Origin: Cephalopachus bancanus
Taxonomy: Eukaryota; Chordata; Mammalia; Primates; Tarsiidae
DNA: 64,000 bases
Reading direction: 5' to 3'
Assembly (NCBI GenBank): GCA_027257055.1
Contig: JAPVLO010000232.1
Location: forward strand, 4,278,001 to 4,342,000
How positions within the stretch are numbered: the stretch's first letter is position 1; every line of letters begins with the position of its first letter. Shown piece by piece: positions 36,096 through 49,785 of this stretch. The position numbers and the translations under genes were made by a program. The notes below the pieces were generated by a model, which was not told the DNA's origin, did no database searches, and saw only the letters and a program-made list of their open reading frames with translations.

Positions 36096-36189
36096 CAAAT
36101 TAAAAAAGGATTTTGAAGGGTACTATATAAGCAGTGAGGGTGAGCTTGAGAGTCATAAGGCAGCGTCTTTGACGTCCAGCAGCCTGCAG

Positions 36190-36330
36190 TCTGCATGGAG
36201 ATAATCAGTATACATTATGGTACATCTGTACAATGGACTACTCTGCAGTCATTAAGAAATGTGAGGCAGGTCTATACATTCTGACATGGAACCATTTCCA
36301 AGATACACTGTTAAGCAGGAAAAGCAAGGT
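36190..36330 (+). mobile_element. L1M/L1ME-type LINE 3' region, part 1
   Basis: 'ttatggtacatctgtacaat', 'actctgcagtcattaagaaa' and 'aagatacactgttaagcagg' follow the end of an old L1. The element is split by the Alu that follows and resumes at about 36621. Confidence 0.8.
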
Positions 36331-36608
36331 GAGACTGGGTGCAGTGGCTCACGCCTGTCAACCCAGCACTTTGGGAGGCCAAGGTGGGAGGATCACTTGA
36401 GGCCAGGAGTTCAAGGCCAACCTAGGTAACATAGTGAGACTGCGTCTCTATACACACACACAAAAAAAAAATCAAAAAAATTAGCTGGGTCCCAGCTACT
36501 CAGGAGGCTGAGGTGGAAGGATTGCCTGAGCCCAGAAGGTTGAGGCTGCAGCAAGCCACGTTTGTGATCCAGCCTGGGCAACAGAGTGGGACTCCAACTC
36601 AAAAAAAG
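36331..36608 (+). mobile_element. Alu inserted into an old L1
   Basis: An Alu from 'gactgggtgcagtggctcac' through a (CA)n-containing linker to 'actccaactc' plus A tail. The flanks 'aaaagcaaggt' (36320-36330) and 'aaaaggcaaggt' (36609-36620) form the target-site duplication. The right arm lacks its first part. Confidence 0.92.
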
Positions 36609-36620
36609 AAAAGGCAAGGT

Positions 36621-36860
36621 ACAGAACAGCATGTAAACATCATTTACCACTAAATATATGTGTGTATTTACATGCACGCACTCAAGAACAATAACTGTGC
36701 CCATGTGTGTATAAGAAGTATTTGGAAGGATGCCCTGGAAACAAGACAGTAAGTGTCTCCAGGAAGGGAGGCAGGGTGGGAGGCTGGGAGCCAGGAATGT
36801 GAGAAAGACTCTGCACTTTGTACTTTGTACCTTTATTTTGTTTATTTAACAAAAACTTGT
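36621..36860 (+). mobile_element. L1M/L1ME-type LINE 3' region, part 2
   Basis: It continues the L1 after the Alu with 'acagaacagcatgtaaacat', 'ggaaggatgccctggaaac' and 'gtctccaggaagggaggcag', in L1 3' UTR order. Confidence 0.7.
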
Positions 36861-37045
36861 ATCATACATATTATGTGCTGGGCCGCTGCTCTAAGCACTC
36901 TGTACACATTAACTCATTTAGTCCTCTTTATAATCCTTTAAGCTAGGTACTGTCAGTATTTCCACTTTACAGATGAGGACATCTAACTTGGAAAGAGATG
37001 TAACTTTCCCAAGTTCACGCAGCTAGTAAGTAAATACCCTAGTAA
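36861..37045 (-). mobile_element. MIR SINE, antisense
   Basis: Complementary MIR: 'ttatgtgctgggccgctgct', 'acattaactcatttagtcct', 'ccactttacagatgaggac' and 'gcagctagtaagtaaat'. The order and spacing fit well. Confidence 0.82.
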
Positions 37046-38400
37046 CCGTTTTTATTGTATCGTCAGTTCAAAAAGAATATTAGCAGTTTTTTTAAACAGA
37101 TGATTCTAAATGAAATGTGTTAAGTGGTGACCCATGCAGTAAGAGACAGAGAAGGCATATATCCTCTAGTCAGCTTCACAGAGGACAGAGGACTTGCATG
37201 ATCTCAAGCGGGTGCTGGGCTCTGGACACTCAGAGTTAGGGAGCACGAAGTGTGTTCAGGGGACAGGGGGTGGCTGAGATTAGCTTCAGTGGAAGGTGGG
37301 ACAAGGGTGAGCCACCCGGGGGCTGGATGCCAGTGTGGGAGTTTGAACTGGATCCTGTCAGCACTAGTGAACACACAACACGTTTGGTGTTTAACACAGA
37401 ATAATGATGTTATCCGATTAGAACTGGAGATGAGGAGGAGTGAGAGGTGAGAGTGGCCAGGCGGGAGACGACCAGGGCAATCCAGGGAGAAGTGCCCAGA
37501 TCAGGGATGATGACATTGGACGGAAGGATGGTACGTTGGAGACCTGGCAGCGATCAGACACAAGATATGAGGAGTGTGAAGAGTCAAGGTAACACTGGAT
37601 TCTAAGGTTTTGCAAAATTAGGAAGTTAGGGAGGCCACCTGATGCGGCTTCTGGTGGAACCATCTGAAGACCAGCGGAGACGAAGCTTTGATCTCCTGGG
37701 AGACCAGATCTCGAGAGAGATAACTGGATGTCACATGCACAGATGAGAATTCTAGACACAGAAGGATGGAGAGCCACCGCCTGCCGTGAGCACACCTGCA
37801 GTGGGCGGACAGGATAGAGACCATGAGGACTTGGAGAAGGAACTGAGGGGCTACAGGAGCACCTGGAAACGAGGCTCAGACAAGGGAGTTTAGGATGGAC
37901 AGGTGCCCCAGGAACGAGGACTTGGTCAAGGTCACTGTGAGCGTCCACGGGATGTCATCGGTGACCCTTTCCACAGTCAGGATGAAGCTGTGGAAGGACA
38001 GACAGTGGGTGCAGGTGTTTGTTCAAGGAATTCAACAAGGAAGGGGAGAAAAGACACAAGGTGAGATGCGGAGTGGCCCCATCTCACATAAAGGTTTGGG
38101 GTCTGTTTTTCCAAAATCTGAAAAGCATAGGGATGTTTAACGGCACTAGTGGGAGAGGGAGCATGGATACAAGTGCCCAAAGCAAACAAAAACACAGTGG
38201 AGTCCTGAACACACTGGGAGGGGCCGGGCTCAGAGGCACAGGGTCAACTTAGAAAAGAAAGAAAAAAAGAAAAGAAACCCCTCTTCTGCTGAGTCAACAG
38301 GGGAGAATTCATTTTGTTAAAAGGAAAAAAAAAACACCATGGAGGGTATGGTACGTCATCCAATCGTGGTGAAGATCCCAAGAGATGATATATGGAGGGA
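37046..38400 (+). other. Intron; old repeat-like purine-rich segment at about 37.2-38.0 kb
   Basis: 37.2-38.0 kb resembles the same unassigned ancient repeat family as 5.5 and 8.1 kb. 38250-38330 is an A/G-rich tract. The minus-strand open frame 37418-37948 (176 codons) arises in this purine-rich strand and has no domain. Confidence 0.35.
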
Positions 38401-39569
38401 GGCAAAAAAAAAAACCCAGAATTTATTCATTTAAAAAATTGTGTATCTATTCTTCTATGTTTAAACTTCAGGCCCCTTCAAATAACTCTCCATTTGATGC
38501 AATACACCTATCGAGGTGCTTTTTTCATTGTTCAAAACAGTTTTTGAACTCATCAATTTTGATGCCTTTGAGCACTTCTGCTTTTTGTTTCACCTCTTCC
38601 ACGTCAGCAAAATTCCCTTTGAGGACTTTTCTCATCTAGGGAAACAAAAAAAAGGCACTTGGGGCAAGATTGGGTGAATAGGAGGGTGGGGCATGGGGTC
38701 ATGCTGTTTGGGGTCAAAAACTGCTGAACATTCAGTGCAGCTTGGGCAGTTGTGCTCGTAAACCTCCCATCATGAAATGCCTTGAAAAAAAAAATTCCCT
38801 GAAGCCAAACGTAGCCTCTCACAACAATACTAGCTGGTCCACTGATGCCAACAGGTTCCTAGAACACTTACCTGATAAGGGAAGCCTGGACTCCAAGGGA
38901 CCTGCCCTCCAAGGATAATTCCTGTTTTGGGGGTTCCCCATATACATGGACCATGGCCAGCACAGAGTAGAGTGGTATGCAGTAAAGATAGTAAGAGCCC
39001 TTACCGTTCTTGCACAGCTGGCATCCCCCCACATCATCTGGCTTAGTCCCACACCCTGAGCTGTGACATTGTTTATCCCGTGACGTCAATGAAGAGCTCA
39101 AGTTCCGACAGGCTAAGCAGTTTCCGGGGTCATACGCCTCGGACAGGAAATGTGGGATCCAGCTCTGACTCGGTGGAGAATGGAAGGAAAGTCGAGGGAA
39201 TCCCACTCATACCTACAATGACCCTCTGTGTCTCCCCCTCTTATTTCTAGGTTTACCCCAAACATCGCTGACCCAGAGTGACAGCAGAACGGTCCTCTGT
39301 GTCCACAGGATCAGCTGCTGTGTCTGCAGTTCCTCCCTTGCCAGTGTCAGAGAGCCCTAGGCTGCTTTCATTCATTCATTCCTTTTTACTAATTCAGCAC
39401 CCACAGGGTGCCGCCTTCTTAGGTCAAGGGGTAACAGCAAGGAATGAGCCTGGCTCCAGACCTGCTGCCACGCGCCTACATTCAAGGGCGAGGCAGAAGC
39501 CGCTTAGGTCCCAAATGTTTCGTCTTCCCCACTCTGCCCAGCCACTGTTGGAGACATCCAAGCCTGTAA
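38401..39569. other. Intron, no recognised features
   Basis: Nothing nameable apart from a short (ATTC)n run at about 39370-39382. Confidence 0.5.
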
Positions 39570-39735
39570 CAACCCCTTACTACTACTTCCTTGCCTCAGA
39601 CGAAGAAAATAAGGCACAGAGAGAGGAATAAATTGCCCAAAGTCACAAAGAATCAGAGGCAGAACTGAGGTTCAAGCCCAGGCCACCAGCTCCCAAGTCT
39701 ATGACCTTAACCTTGGAGCTATGCTGTGTCTCTGA
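39570..39735 (-). mobile_element. MIR SINE, antisense
   Basis: 'cttgcctcagacgaagaaaa', 'aattgcccaaagtcacaaag' and 'ctgaggttcaagcccagg' give the complementary MIR core and head. Confidence 0.75.
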
Positions 39736-39736
39736 T

Positions 39737-39845
39737 TTTATATATACACAAATTCAAACATACACACACACACGTACATATACGTATATATGATATAGCA
39801 TGTAGATTAAAACATATTTTTAAATAAATACATATTTTTAGGTGG
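39737..39845. repeat. AT/AC-rich low-complexity tract
   Basis: Imperfect 'atacac', 'acacacacac' and 'tatatatg' runs followed by A/T-rich sequence. Confidence 0.85.
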
Positions 39846-39849
39846 AGAT

Positions 39850-40215
39850 GAGTGCTAAAAAAAATAAAGCTCAGCCATAAAGGACAAAATTATGGATTTT
39901 GCAGCAACTTGAATGGATTTAGAGTCTGTCATACTCAGTGATCTATCACAGTAGCAAACAACTGACTACCACACGGTCTCACTCATACGTGGACCCTGAA
40001 CATTTATCATAATACTACATGAAAGGGATTGGCAATCGTGGGACACTGCCGGGGCAGGAGGGGAGCCACAGAACGTCAATAAGGGCACCTGCTCCCAAAC
40101 CAGGCGAAGTGAGGACCAACAGGAAACCCGAGTTTCACCTGGACGATGACCACTTATTTACCTAATCCCGAATTGTACCCCACATCTTTAAAATTAAAAT
40201 AACAATGAAAAAGGC
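39850..40215 (+). mobile_element. L1 LINE 3' end fragment
   Basis: 'cagccataaaggacaaaatt', 'ttttgcagcaacttgaatgg', 'ctcactcatacgtggaccct' and 'ttaaaattaaaataacaat' follow the L1 ORF2 end and 3' tail. The body is diverged from human L1P 3' UTRs. Confidence 0.75.
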
Positions 40216-41250
40216 CAAAGCTTGAGGAGGACGGGGTTGGAAGACCTCACTGATAAGCTGACATTTGAGCACAAATGGACTGGAATCTCCTTTTCCTCTA
40301 GTCTCTGTCCCTTTAATACCATCTGCTGCTCCTTTCTGATTTTCTTTCAACTGGCTTATGGTGTAAAGCAAAAATAAAGGACTGTGAGGGACAAGATGGA
40401 GACTACCATCACCTCCTTGCCGTGACTAGCACGTTTTTATTTTACAAAAAAGGGAGAAGTGCTCTTGTTTGTGGCCCTTGTCCCCATGCCTCCCGAACCG
40501 TTTACCCATGCTGTTTCAGGGTACCTCTCAACTGCTGAGTACAGGCGTTCAGAGCCTCTTCCAGACCTGGGCTGTAGGGCTTCCTGTGACGAGTCTCTTC
40601 TCACTCCTTGCTTCTCTGGAGGCCTTTCCTGCTGCTGCAGCTTCCCTGGCCTGCCCTGGTCCTCACCCCCATTCTGTATCTCCTGCACATTAATGACGGT
40701 ATCAAGTGAGATCAGCCCTAAAGCCCACATCCTTGGCACTCGCACGCCGCCTTCTCTTCTGCATGTGTCGATTTGCGCTGTCATCTCCCTCTGTTTGTTT
40801 TTCAGCCTGTGTCCTATCAAGGGTAGCCATTCAGAATAAATTCATTTTCCTGGTTGTATTTTTTTAGAGCACTGTATCAAATGGTTCACTGACGTCCAAA
40901 TGTGCATCAGCCACAGTGGTCTTTTCACCCACCAGACTTCTGTGGCTGTGACAGACTATCCATCATGCTTGTCAGAGTATTTGGGTCTTTAATGAAACCC
41001 TGCTGGATACTGGACATATTTCCATTAGCTCCTTCTTGTTTAGCCTGTTATTTTTCTAATTAACATCTGTTGCGAGGCACGTGTTCCTGAATCTCGGGTG
41101 GCCCATTTTGAAGCTCTGGTCTATTGAAGTTTTCTCTCATAAATACCTAAGGGTTAGTTACTACACCCTCAAGTGTTTGCCCCTGGAACCTACTGATTTA
41201 CATATCATGACTTTCAAATAATCCACTGATTTTTTTTTTCTTGGTTTCTC
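40216..41250. other. Intron, no recognised features
   Basis: Open frames at 40437-40839 on both strands (about 126 codons each) overlap without domains. No gene is supported. Confidence 0.5.
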
Positions 41251-41253
41251 TAC

Positions 41254-41690
<437 letters not shown>

Positions 41691-42300
41691 TTTTGTCTCA
41701 TCAAAGTAGAGAAATTTCAAAACGTGTGCTGGGGTCACTGAGTGGGACCACAAGGCCAGCGTCAGGGTTTGAGTGATGCAGCCAGCCGGTAGCTGATAGC
41801 AGTCTGCTCTCAAGACACCCAGCCGCCATGGCAGGTTGCAGTGAACGGTCTGTTCAGCATCCCCCAGCCCTGCCCTAAGCCACCTGTAAGGTAGCTGTCT
41901 AGTGGCAGAGTCAGTGGCTGAAAAATAGAGTACACTGGTCCCTCCAGAATCAGGGGCCACTGCTGGGCCTCACTGGTGTCACACTCTTGTGAGCAGGTGC
42001 TCCCATCCGAGCCGAGCAGCCTGTGCCACTGACGCTTCTCCACAGGCACATCCAGGCGGGGCAGGATCTCCACACTGTAAACAAGAGACCTGAAACCTCA
42101 TCTGTCCCTACCTGGTCATCACTGGAGCAGAGGCCAGGGTTTTTGTCCCTTGCTTGCTGCCCTCCATGCTGTGCTCCTCTCCCATGTACCGAGAGAGAAG
42201 GGCAGGCATGTGGGCTGACAAGGCCTGGTTTTGCTTCACTTTAAATAAAAACATTTCCCTCGTGCCTTGAATTTTTTTTATCTGGGCCTGGAGTGGATTT
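41691..42300. other. Intron, no recognised features
   Basis: Nothing nameable. Confidence 0.5.
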
Positions 42301-43250
42301 TGGGGTTTTTTAAGCATAAATAAAAGAAGCTTCTTGAAACCAAGGATTTTATCTTTCTATGTGGCGTTAGCTTTTAAAATGTTATTGGAATTTCCTAAGC
42401 ATGAGTAATGATAATATTAGAGTGTCCTTTGAAAAAATCATTTGCGTTATTTATTGAAAAATTAATGATGTGATTTTAATACCTAAAACCAAAAAAGCCA
42501 TAGGGCCTCCGAACTGTTTTTATTCAGTAACTGCTTCCCACAATGCTAACTTGGAAAATGTAGATAATGTACACTCTAAGAGTCCTGGGCTAACTCAGTT
42601 AAATAATGCATAGCTTTGTGGCCATCAAAGTGCACAGTACTCTTTTTTATCAACTTATGATATTAGATAAATAGTCTTTAAAAACTGGAAAGACTTTCTA
42701 AAGTGATATTTGATAAACTATTTTTCTAAATTGAAAAGACTCTGAAGTGATATTCAGCAAAGCATAGCTCTCCTTAACCTGGACTCACCTTTTGATAATC
42801 AAAAAAGCATTTGCAGAAGTATGAGACAAACACAATTATGAAAGTAAAATGAAGGGCCTAAATAAAAAATCACAGAACAAGAGGGTAATTCTATTCACTC
42901 TTTCATATTTCATTATTTGATAACATCAGACGATGAATCCATCAGAATTGCCTTGGCAAGTGCAAACAGAAATGTGCCTGATCAATATTTATTAAAACCT
43001 TCAAAATGGAAGAGGGAGTTGAGCAGACTTCTTAATGGACTGAATAATTATCCATACAAATGGGGTTTGACCAAAGGCAATGCCAGACCAAAGAGACACA
43101 GTTTTAATTGTACTGAATTTAAAATGCGGATCTACCTCCAGCCCTGGTGTGGAAAGCTTAATTTAAAAAATTATCTGATGGAGCAGAGAGTGACATGCGA
43201 ATCCTTAAGTCGCTGAAGAGGATATTTGTGAATTGAGAATGTGTTTCGGT
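42301..43250. other. AT-rich repeat-free intronic block
   Basis: The block shows no Alu, L1 or MIR text. It is AT-rich, with words such as 'tcaatatttattaaaacc' and 'ctgaataattatccatac'. It contains a 99-codon open frame (42917-43216) with no domain I know and no splice context. It may be a conserved regulatory block; this cannot be tested from one sequence. Confidence 0.3.
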
Positions 43251-45829
43251 GGGGACCCACGTTGCCAGCCGAGGGAAGGAAAAGAGATGTGCTCCCCGTT
43301 TCAGTGACCATACCCTGGTTTGGGAGTGTGTCACTGTCTCAACAGGATGGAGGCGTCTTGAAGGGATTCCTTTGTTTTGAATGGTTGTGTTTTCTGAAGA
43401 GAAATAAAGCAAGGCTGTGGCCTCTGGCTTCAAAAGTGTCAGGACATGTCCCTGAGAGGAGTAAACACAGTGACCTTCACTCCTAACGTCTCCCGGGAGA
43501 GATGCCCCAAGTACTGCTGCAGCATGATGGCTATCAGAACTAGGCCAGTAGGTAACTGGCAATTAAGTATGGCGCCACTGAAGAGGGACGAGTGTGTGTG
43601 TGTATCATTGTATATAGAGAAAATGTAGGTAGGTGGCCCATCACAGGAGCCTGGCAAGCCTTAAAGCAACAGACGCCCAGGCTCTCTTTTCTCTTGAATG
43701 ACTTTCTGCTGCCACCAGCTGAGGGAATGTAGGCAATGTCTTTTCTAAAGACCATTCTTGACTTCTAGAGCATCCTGGTTGGAACAAAAGCCTGCACAAT
43801 CTGTTGTGATGTGTATTACAAACTATACAACACACATCCAATCCTGCCACTAACTGTCCAGAAATTATTTAGCATTTCTCTACTTTAGTTTTCTCATGTC
43901 TGGAATGAGCTTATTTCATATTAGCATTTTCAGTCATGTCTGTAATAAACTCATAAGCTTTTTGAAGGGGAAGACAATTATATTTTTTCTTACATTCTTA
44001 CATTAAGAGCAATTATATTTTTAATAAACTAATGCACTTGTCTGACATGCAGCCTTGCCATCCATCTTACTGTTGGTCTGGAAAGTCCATCTGAGCTAAG
44101 ATTACTTTTGCTTAGAGTGTTTCCAGGTGCATTGCTATGCGTTTGTCTACCACTGTCTGAAGAAAGTCGGCATCAGCTATTTCTGGTGGGAGATCCTGTA
44201 AAGAACCAAGCGAGGGATGCTGGACAGGTTTTAAAATCCCAAGATGTCAGTGCTTATGCAGCATCTCCTGGAACCTCTGTGTTTTTCCCTTGGGAGCAGA
44301 GATCCAAAGAGCTGACAGCCTTTGCCCAAGGTCACAGCTGTGAAGGTCAGCAGGGAGGAAAGACTCAACCAGAATCTGAGTTGAGAATTTACTTCCCTAC
44401 ATTGTCCTGCTGTAACCACTTCTCAATTATCTGTGGATGATGATCTAGTCCATAGATTATTCAGGTCCTTTCTTTTCTCTCTTTTCGTTCCTGGGGTGAT
44501 ACCACAGGTACTGTTAAGTGAGCAGAGGAAACAGGAACTGCCTGTTGACCCGATGATATAGTGACCAATCTGCCGCTGGGCTGCTATTCAGTGCTCAAAA
44601 GCTGCAGCTATTGGCTAAAAATAATTTCAGGGACTACAGTGAATGCTAAGTTTTATTCAGGCTATTTTTTTTTCCCTCTCAAACTTGTATTTCAGAAGTC
44701 AGCTTTAGCACTTAATTTTCTTGACACGAATGCCAGATAAATCTCAGGAAGAACTAGAAGAGAAAGACTTTATAATGAAAATACATAATTATCCCCCTTC
44801 TCTCACAGAGTACTGGATCAGAAGGACAGTCAGCTTTTGGAAAGAAAAATTACCTCGTTCGTTACCACCTTGGAGGGGCAAAAAAGGGAAAAATAGAGAA
44901 ACAAAATGAAAATAAATGGCTAGGTTAAGAGCCAGCATTACAACATGGTGGCATTACCTGGCTTACAGCGCTGAATTCCCAGGTCAAATCCAGTGTTACT
45001 CGAATATAACTGCCAAGTTTGTGTCAATGGATTCCGAATGCCACAATACAGGCTCGATGCCCGGCAGTGGAGGCAGAGGGCTGAGCAGGGGGACTGTATT
45101 TCCTTTATATTTCTGAAGGCGTTGGCTGAAAGCAAATCGACTGTGCACATACTCTTTGCAGTTAGTACTTTGCTTTCTATGGCTTCAAGTCTTTCTGTAT
45201 CATGGTGGTTTTGGAGTGAAGACAGGGCGCATCCTCTGTGGCTCAGCTGTTCATCTGTGAAATGCAGATGCTTGCAGGATCTGTTTCAAAGGTCCTCCTA
45301 TGTGGATGCACCCAAAAGTTAAGCAGGATTGTTAATATGCCTATGATCAAACAGACTCTGACACCCAGCCTGAGGCACAGCTATATGTTTAAAAACATGG
45401 CTTCCGGCCAGGGACCCAGGACTCAGCTTCCACCACATGAAGGAAGGCAGGTGGCAGAGCTTCCCTCAGGGACCTGGCCAATTCTCCAGGCAGGGTCTTC
45501 CTAACATCCCCACCCAAATGTTATGGGGCACCCACAGGTGCATGAATGTGAGTTGCTGTGGGTGGGAATAGCTTGTTGAGTGGCACTTTCCTCCCACGGT
45601 TGACAGAGAGAACTGAAACTGTGTCCCCAACTTTGAGGACACAGTGCTAGCCTCTTCACCGAGGATGCCAATGGGACGAGGTTAAGGCTCTCCTGCTTCT
45701 TGTCTATGGAAATTTGTGAAAAGCTCTTAAAGAGAAGTAAGAAATGCACTAATGCTTTAAGATAAAGCAGTGTCCACAATTTGTTCACACATGCATGCAT
45801 ACCTACATGCATTAAAAACTAGTAAGTAG
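43251..45829. other. Intron, no recognised features apart from a possible MIR trace
   Basis: 44320-44400 has faint antisense MIR-like text ('tttgcccaaggtcacagctg'). Nothing else is nameable. Confidence 0.45.
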
Positions 45830-46090
45830 ATGGAAAATGTTCATCCTCATGTAGATTCAAAGGATATGAAATAGGCACAGTCCATATGTTGTTGGTAGTG
45901 AATAAGTTGTTACAACTTTTTAAGAAAGCAATTTGGCAGTCTTGCCAAATGTCCTAAATAATATACTTATCTTTTGACTAATTCTGCTTTTACAAATATA
46001 TCCACAGGAAAGAAAGTTTTTATAATTGGAAGCAAAGTGTCCAATTGTGTTTCAACCTAAATATTTCAACCATGGGAAGACATTGGCTCA
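45830..46090 (+). mobile_element. L1M-type LINE fragment
   Basis: 'gttacaactttttaagaaag', 'caatttggcagtcttgccaa', 'atatatccacaggaaagaaa' and 'tttcaacctaaatatttcaa' follow the order of an old L1 ORF2 3' portion. Confidence 0.7.
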
Positions 46091-47740
46091 AACGCTGCAT
46101 GGCGGAGGTGGGGGAGCTTCAAGAAAATATGCCAAAATGCAGTTTGCCTTTATGGTGAGATTTCATGAGTAATCTTTTCTGTATGGTCTATACAGTCTAC
46201 ATGGCACAGGTGCTAGCTTTCCAATCAGAGAAAGACAAACTTCATTTTTGAACTTTAAAAAGATCCACCCACCTCACCAAAATGCCTGTCACAGCCTTCC
46301 TTACTGGTATAAATGTTTCCAGACAAAAACCAGTGAAGGGGAAAGAACCGCAATGCAAGGCCATTAAAATACAGTAAGAAGACAACACCACAGGGAGGGA
46401 CTGTCTGGACACAGCAAACATGAGGACAATTGGCCACAGCGACCTGTGTGCACCAGAGCAAAGTGCAGACATGGCCCTGTTGTGGACTGTGCATGAGCCT
46501 GATCTGTGCCACACACTGCCACTGCTCTGTCACTCCACCCTCCATTCACTGCTCGGAACTGCTGCCAGGGCGCAGAGCAAGGCATGAGAAGACATGGGAA
46601 AGCGCGCCCCTCCTCACAGACCGTCTCCCCCTCCGGGGGTCTTGAAACTCACTGGTCTCCAGGGTGGAGTACTTGTCCACATGCAGCAAGTGGCCCCTGA
46701 ATGTTAGGGCTGTGAGGAGACAAGCCATGTGCTGGAGAATGTCTCAGTCACATGTGTATTCACTGCACCCAGGCAGCTCAGTAAAGTGCTGTCGAGTGTA
46801 AACCATGTTGCTCCGAAGCCATGGCTGCTACTTTAACACTTGGTGATAAAGACCAAGGCTTCATTTTCCTGGGGCCTCAATAAGTGCCAATAAATTATTT
46901 ATCCCTGTTGGGCGACGTGGTTTCATTCCCGTCTGTCAGTGTTTATCATGGAAGCCCATTCTAATTGCACAGTTCGGGACATTATTCTATTTTCTCTTTA
47001 GGGCACATTGTAGCCCCTCTCCCCACCTCCCAGAGTAACTGTTGCTGTGTCAATTTAGTAATCTTTGCTACTGGGTACCATTCAGAAAGATAAATGAATT
47101 TCATTCTGTCTTTAAATATTTATGATTCTTTATGATCTAATATATCATCATGGTTATGGGGGGATTTTTTTCCCCCTAACTCTGGAAAGTACACCGTCAG
47201 TTACCTGCCAGTTTTGTTGAATAACAGCCTTGCAATTCTGGGGCCCTGTTCATCCAAGGCTCTTGAGGACTCTGAACCTCTCAGTCCACTTTAGAGTGTC
47301 ACTCTGGGTTTACAAAGGTCTTCATGGCACAGAGGATGTTGAGACGCTGAGGACTTAAGCGGTGAGCCCTTTGCCACTTACCACGCTAGAAAACCCAGGA
47401 CTAGAGATCCTGGCATCTTTGTTTTGTTGTTTGCTCCCAGCGTGAAACAACCGTCTCTGTAGAAAACCAGCCGGTATCCCTGGAAACAATTCATCAGATT
47501 TTTCAAAAGAAATCCAATTTCATCAGGTATGATGGGTTCAATGTTACTTCTTAAGATAAATGATGAAAATATCAACATCACGACACAAAGAAATCCAGTT
47601 TTTTTGGCTTAATCTCAGTGAGAAACATCACAGACCTTTTATTGCTTCTGTAGCCTTTCTGATGTGTGTGGGTCCTCGCTGGAGGAGAGGAGAATGGTTC
47701 TGTCACTGTGTCCCCACCAGACTCTGGCTCTGAGTGCTGG
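46091..47740. other. Intron, no recognised features
   Basis: 46.85-47.18 kb is a repeat-free AT-rich stretch, with 'ataaattatttatccctg' and 'ttaaatatttatgattcttt'. No gene is supported. Confidence 0.5.
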
Positions 47741-47845
47741 CTGGTTCAGAGCCTTTCAGAATCATCTGGGGACAGGGCCCAGTTCTGCATTTGTGCAAGC
47801 ACTGTAGCTCGTTCTTAGGCACTCTGATATTTGAGAACCCCTGGT
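47741..47845 (+). mobile_element. MER5A-like hAT-Charlie DNA transposon fragment
   Basis: 'tttcagaatcatctgggg', 'cagggcccagttctgcattt', 'aggcactctgatatttgaga' and the terminal 'gagaacccctgg' match the 3' half and inverted terminus of this short non-autonomous element. Confidence 0.6.
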
Positions 47846-49645
47846 CTGGAAATTGCAGCTTTCAGGTGCGTTCCTTCTTGCCGTGGAGTAATTGTAGCCA
47901 AGTCCCCTCTCGTTTGAGTCGGGTAACCTAGATTCATGCATGGGTTCTTCTCGAGCGAGTTGTAAAACGTGTATTCTCACATAGCTCCCTTAACAGACCA
48001 GTGCTCTCCTACCTGTGCGGCGACAGGAGCCAGAGTTAGAGGATACAGGCCTCCTTTCTCAGAAGCGGAGCCAGTGTGGGGGTGGGGGGGCGTGGTGTGC
48101 CAGGGAACACGTGCAGCAGGGCACGCGTGGGGCACGTTCCAACAGCTTCAGGCTCTTCTTAGAACTCATATTTGTAAAGTGCAGCCAACATATGGAGGAG
48201 CAGGAGGCGGCATTCACAAGCTGAACGTGAAACTCCCCAAACCGTCCTGAGCAAGGCTGAGACCAGGCTCTCAGATCCCTGGAGGTGGGAGCACATTCTC
48301 CTGTTCTATCAAGTATTTCTGTCTACGTTCAAGGTCACCTTGACCAGTGAGTCCTGAATACCTGGTTCTGTGAGGTCAAAATGACCACTTGCTGGAAACC
48401 TCCGAGAGGCGGCCTGAGAGGCCCCCATACCTGAGAGAACCCTGTGAGAGGCCCCCTTCACAAGGAAGCTGTGCAATCTTGCCCCAAGGAGATGCTCAGA
48501 AACACCATCTGACAAGAGCACTTTCCAGTGCTGCCACTGTTCCGCGAATAGTCACAAAACAATGTTCTTTCTCCTGTTTTTTAAAGAGTTGTGTTAGTTG
48601 AGGGAGAAGGTTTAGCAGAGCAGGAAAAGGAGCCGACCGTGTAGAAAACACCATGTTTCCGCTGGAGCTGCAATGTGTAAAAATGCTCTCGGGGTGACAA
48701 AGCCCCTGGAATGCAACTCCTCACCCGGACAGCTTCATTTGCTGTAGGATGTTCTTTCTTCAGGATGTTCCTGATGAAAAAGACACAAGTCAAAGGCCCT
48801 GAGTTGCACTGAGCCAGTGCTTCTGATGGTCTGTAGGCCACCTCCAGAGTACCATGAGCCCCTGACCCGGCTCTGCCCTCAGTCCTGGGAGTCGGGCACC
48901 AGGAAGTGGCCGGTGTCGGGAAGACCTTTTGATCCTTTTGCTAGCACACCGTGGTGGCATTGCCGGCTGGGAACCTAGGCCAGACTTGAGCTCCTGGGTA
49001 ATTTGGAGCAGCTGTGCCTGTCGTAGCTGGAGTCCCAGAGACTCTTTGAAGGGCGGCGGCGGCGTAATGCTGGCTTGAGAGTGGCGAGTCTCGCTGCCTG
49101 ACTCCCTCATGTCTTCACCGTGCTGAAGGCTCACTCTGACACTTGTTTCCTCTCTCCCCTGTGTCACCTCTCCTCCCCATGTCGCCTCTCCCCCACTCAG
49201 GCCAGTGCACGTGCTCGATACTGCTCTCACTCTCCTCCGTCTTGCTGGAATTGTAACCAACCCCCCCCGACCATCCTGCCTCCAGAGTCCCGTTAGTCCT
49301 CAGAGGCAGGACGGAGTGGTCCTGCCACCAGCCTTTGGGGTGGGGATGGGGCGGGGCCCATGCTGGCCCTTGCCAGGCCAGGGCACAGGCTGAGTCGGCT
49401 GCTGCCTCGGGGCTCCAGTTGCCCTTCCTGGTTCTTCTCTCCCCGACTCTGCCCAATCACCAGGCTCCCCTCCCCACCGCTCATGTCCTGGCCTCCATCT
49501 GGACGTTCCCTCTGGAAGCCCTGACATCCCCCATGCCGTTTCAGTGTGGTGTGGGCGCCCCCTCCGCTCAAAGCCACAGCACTGACACACCCCTCGGAGC
49601 TCGGGGGATGTACTTCCCATGAACTGTGTCTGTGAAGAACCATGT
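47846..49645. other. Intron, no recognised features
   Basis: GC content rises toward 49.0-49.6 kb, where several overlapping frames (up to 156 codons) lie on the minus strand. None carries a recognisable domain. Confidence 0.5.
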
Positions 49646-49649
49646 TGGA

Positions 49650-49785
49650 TGTGGGTCAGAAACCCAATCCACATCCCGGCCCCACCACTCCATCTTGGTG
49701 ACACAGGTATCCGCTAACTTCTCTGTCTTCAGTTTCATTATCTGGGGAACAGGTGCGGCCCCCTAGGTGGCGGGAGGGCTGAACA
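49650..49785 (+). mobile_element. MIR SINE
   Basis: 'agaaacccaatccacatccc', 'ctaacttctctgtcttcag' and 'tttcattatctggggaacag' occur in MIR order. Confidence 0.6.

Noticed and set aside
37418..37948. 176-codon minus-strand open frame
   Set aside because: It arises from a purine-rich old repeat, whose complement naturally lacks stops and gives a Ser/Pro/Leu-rich frame.
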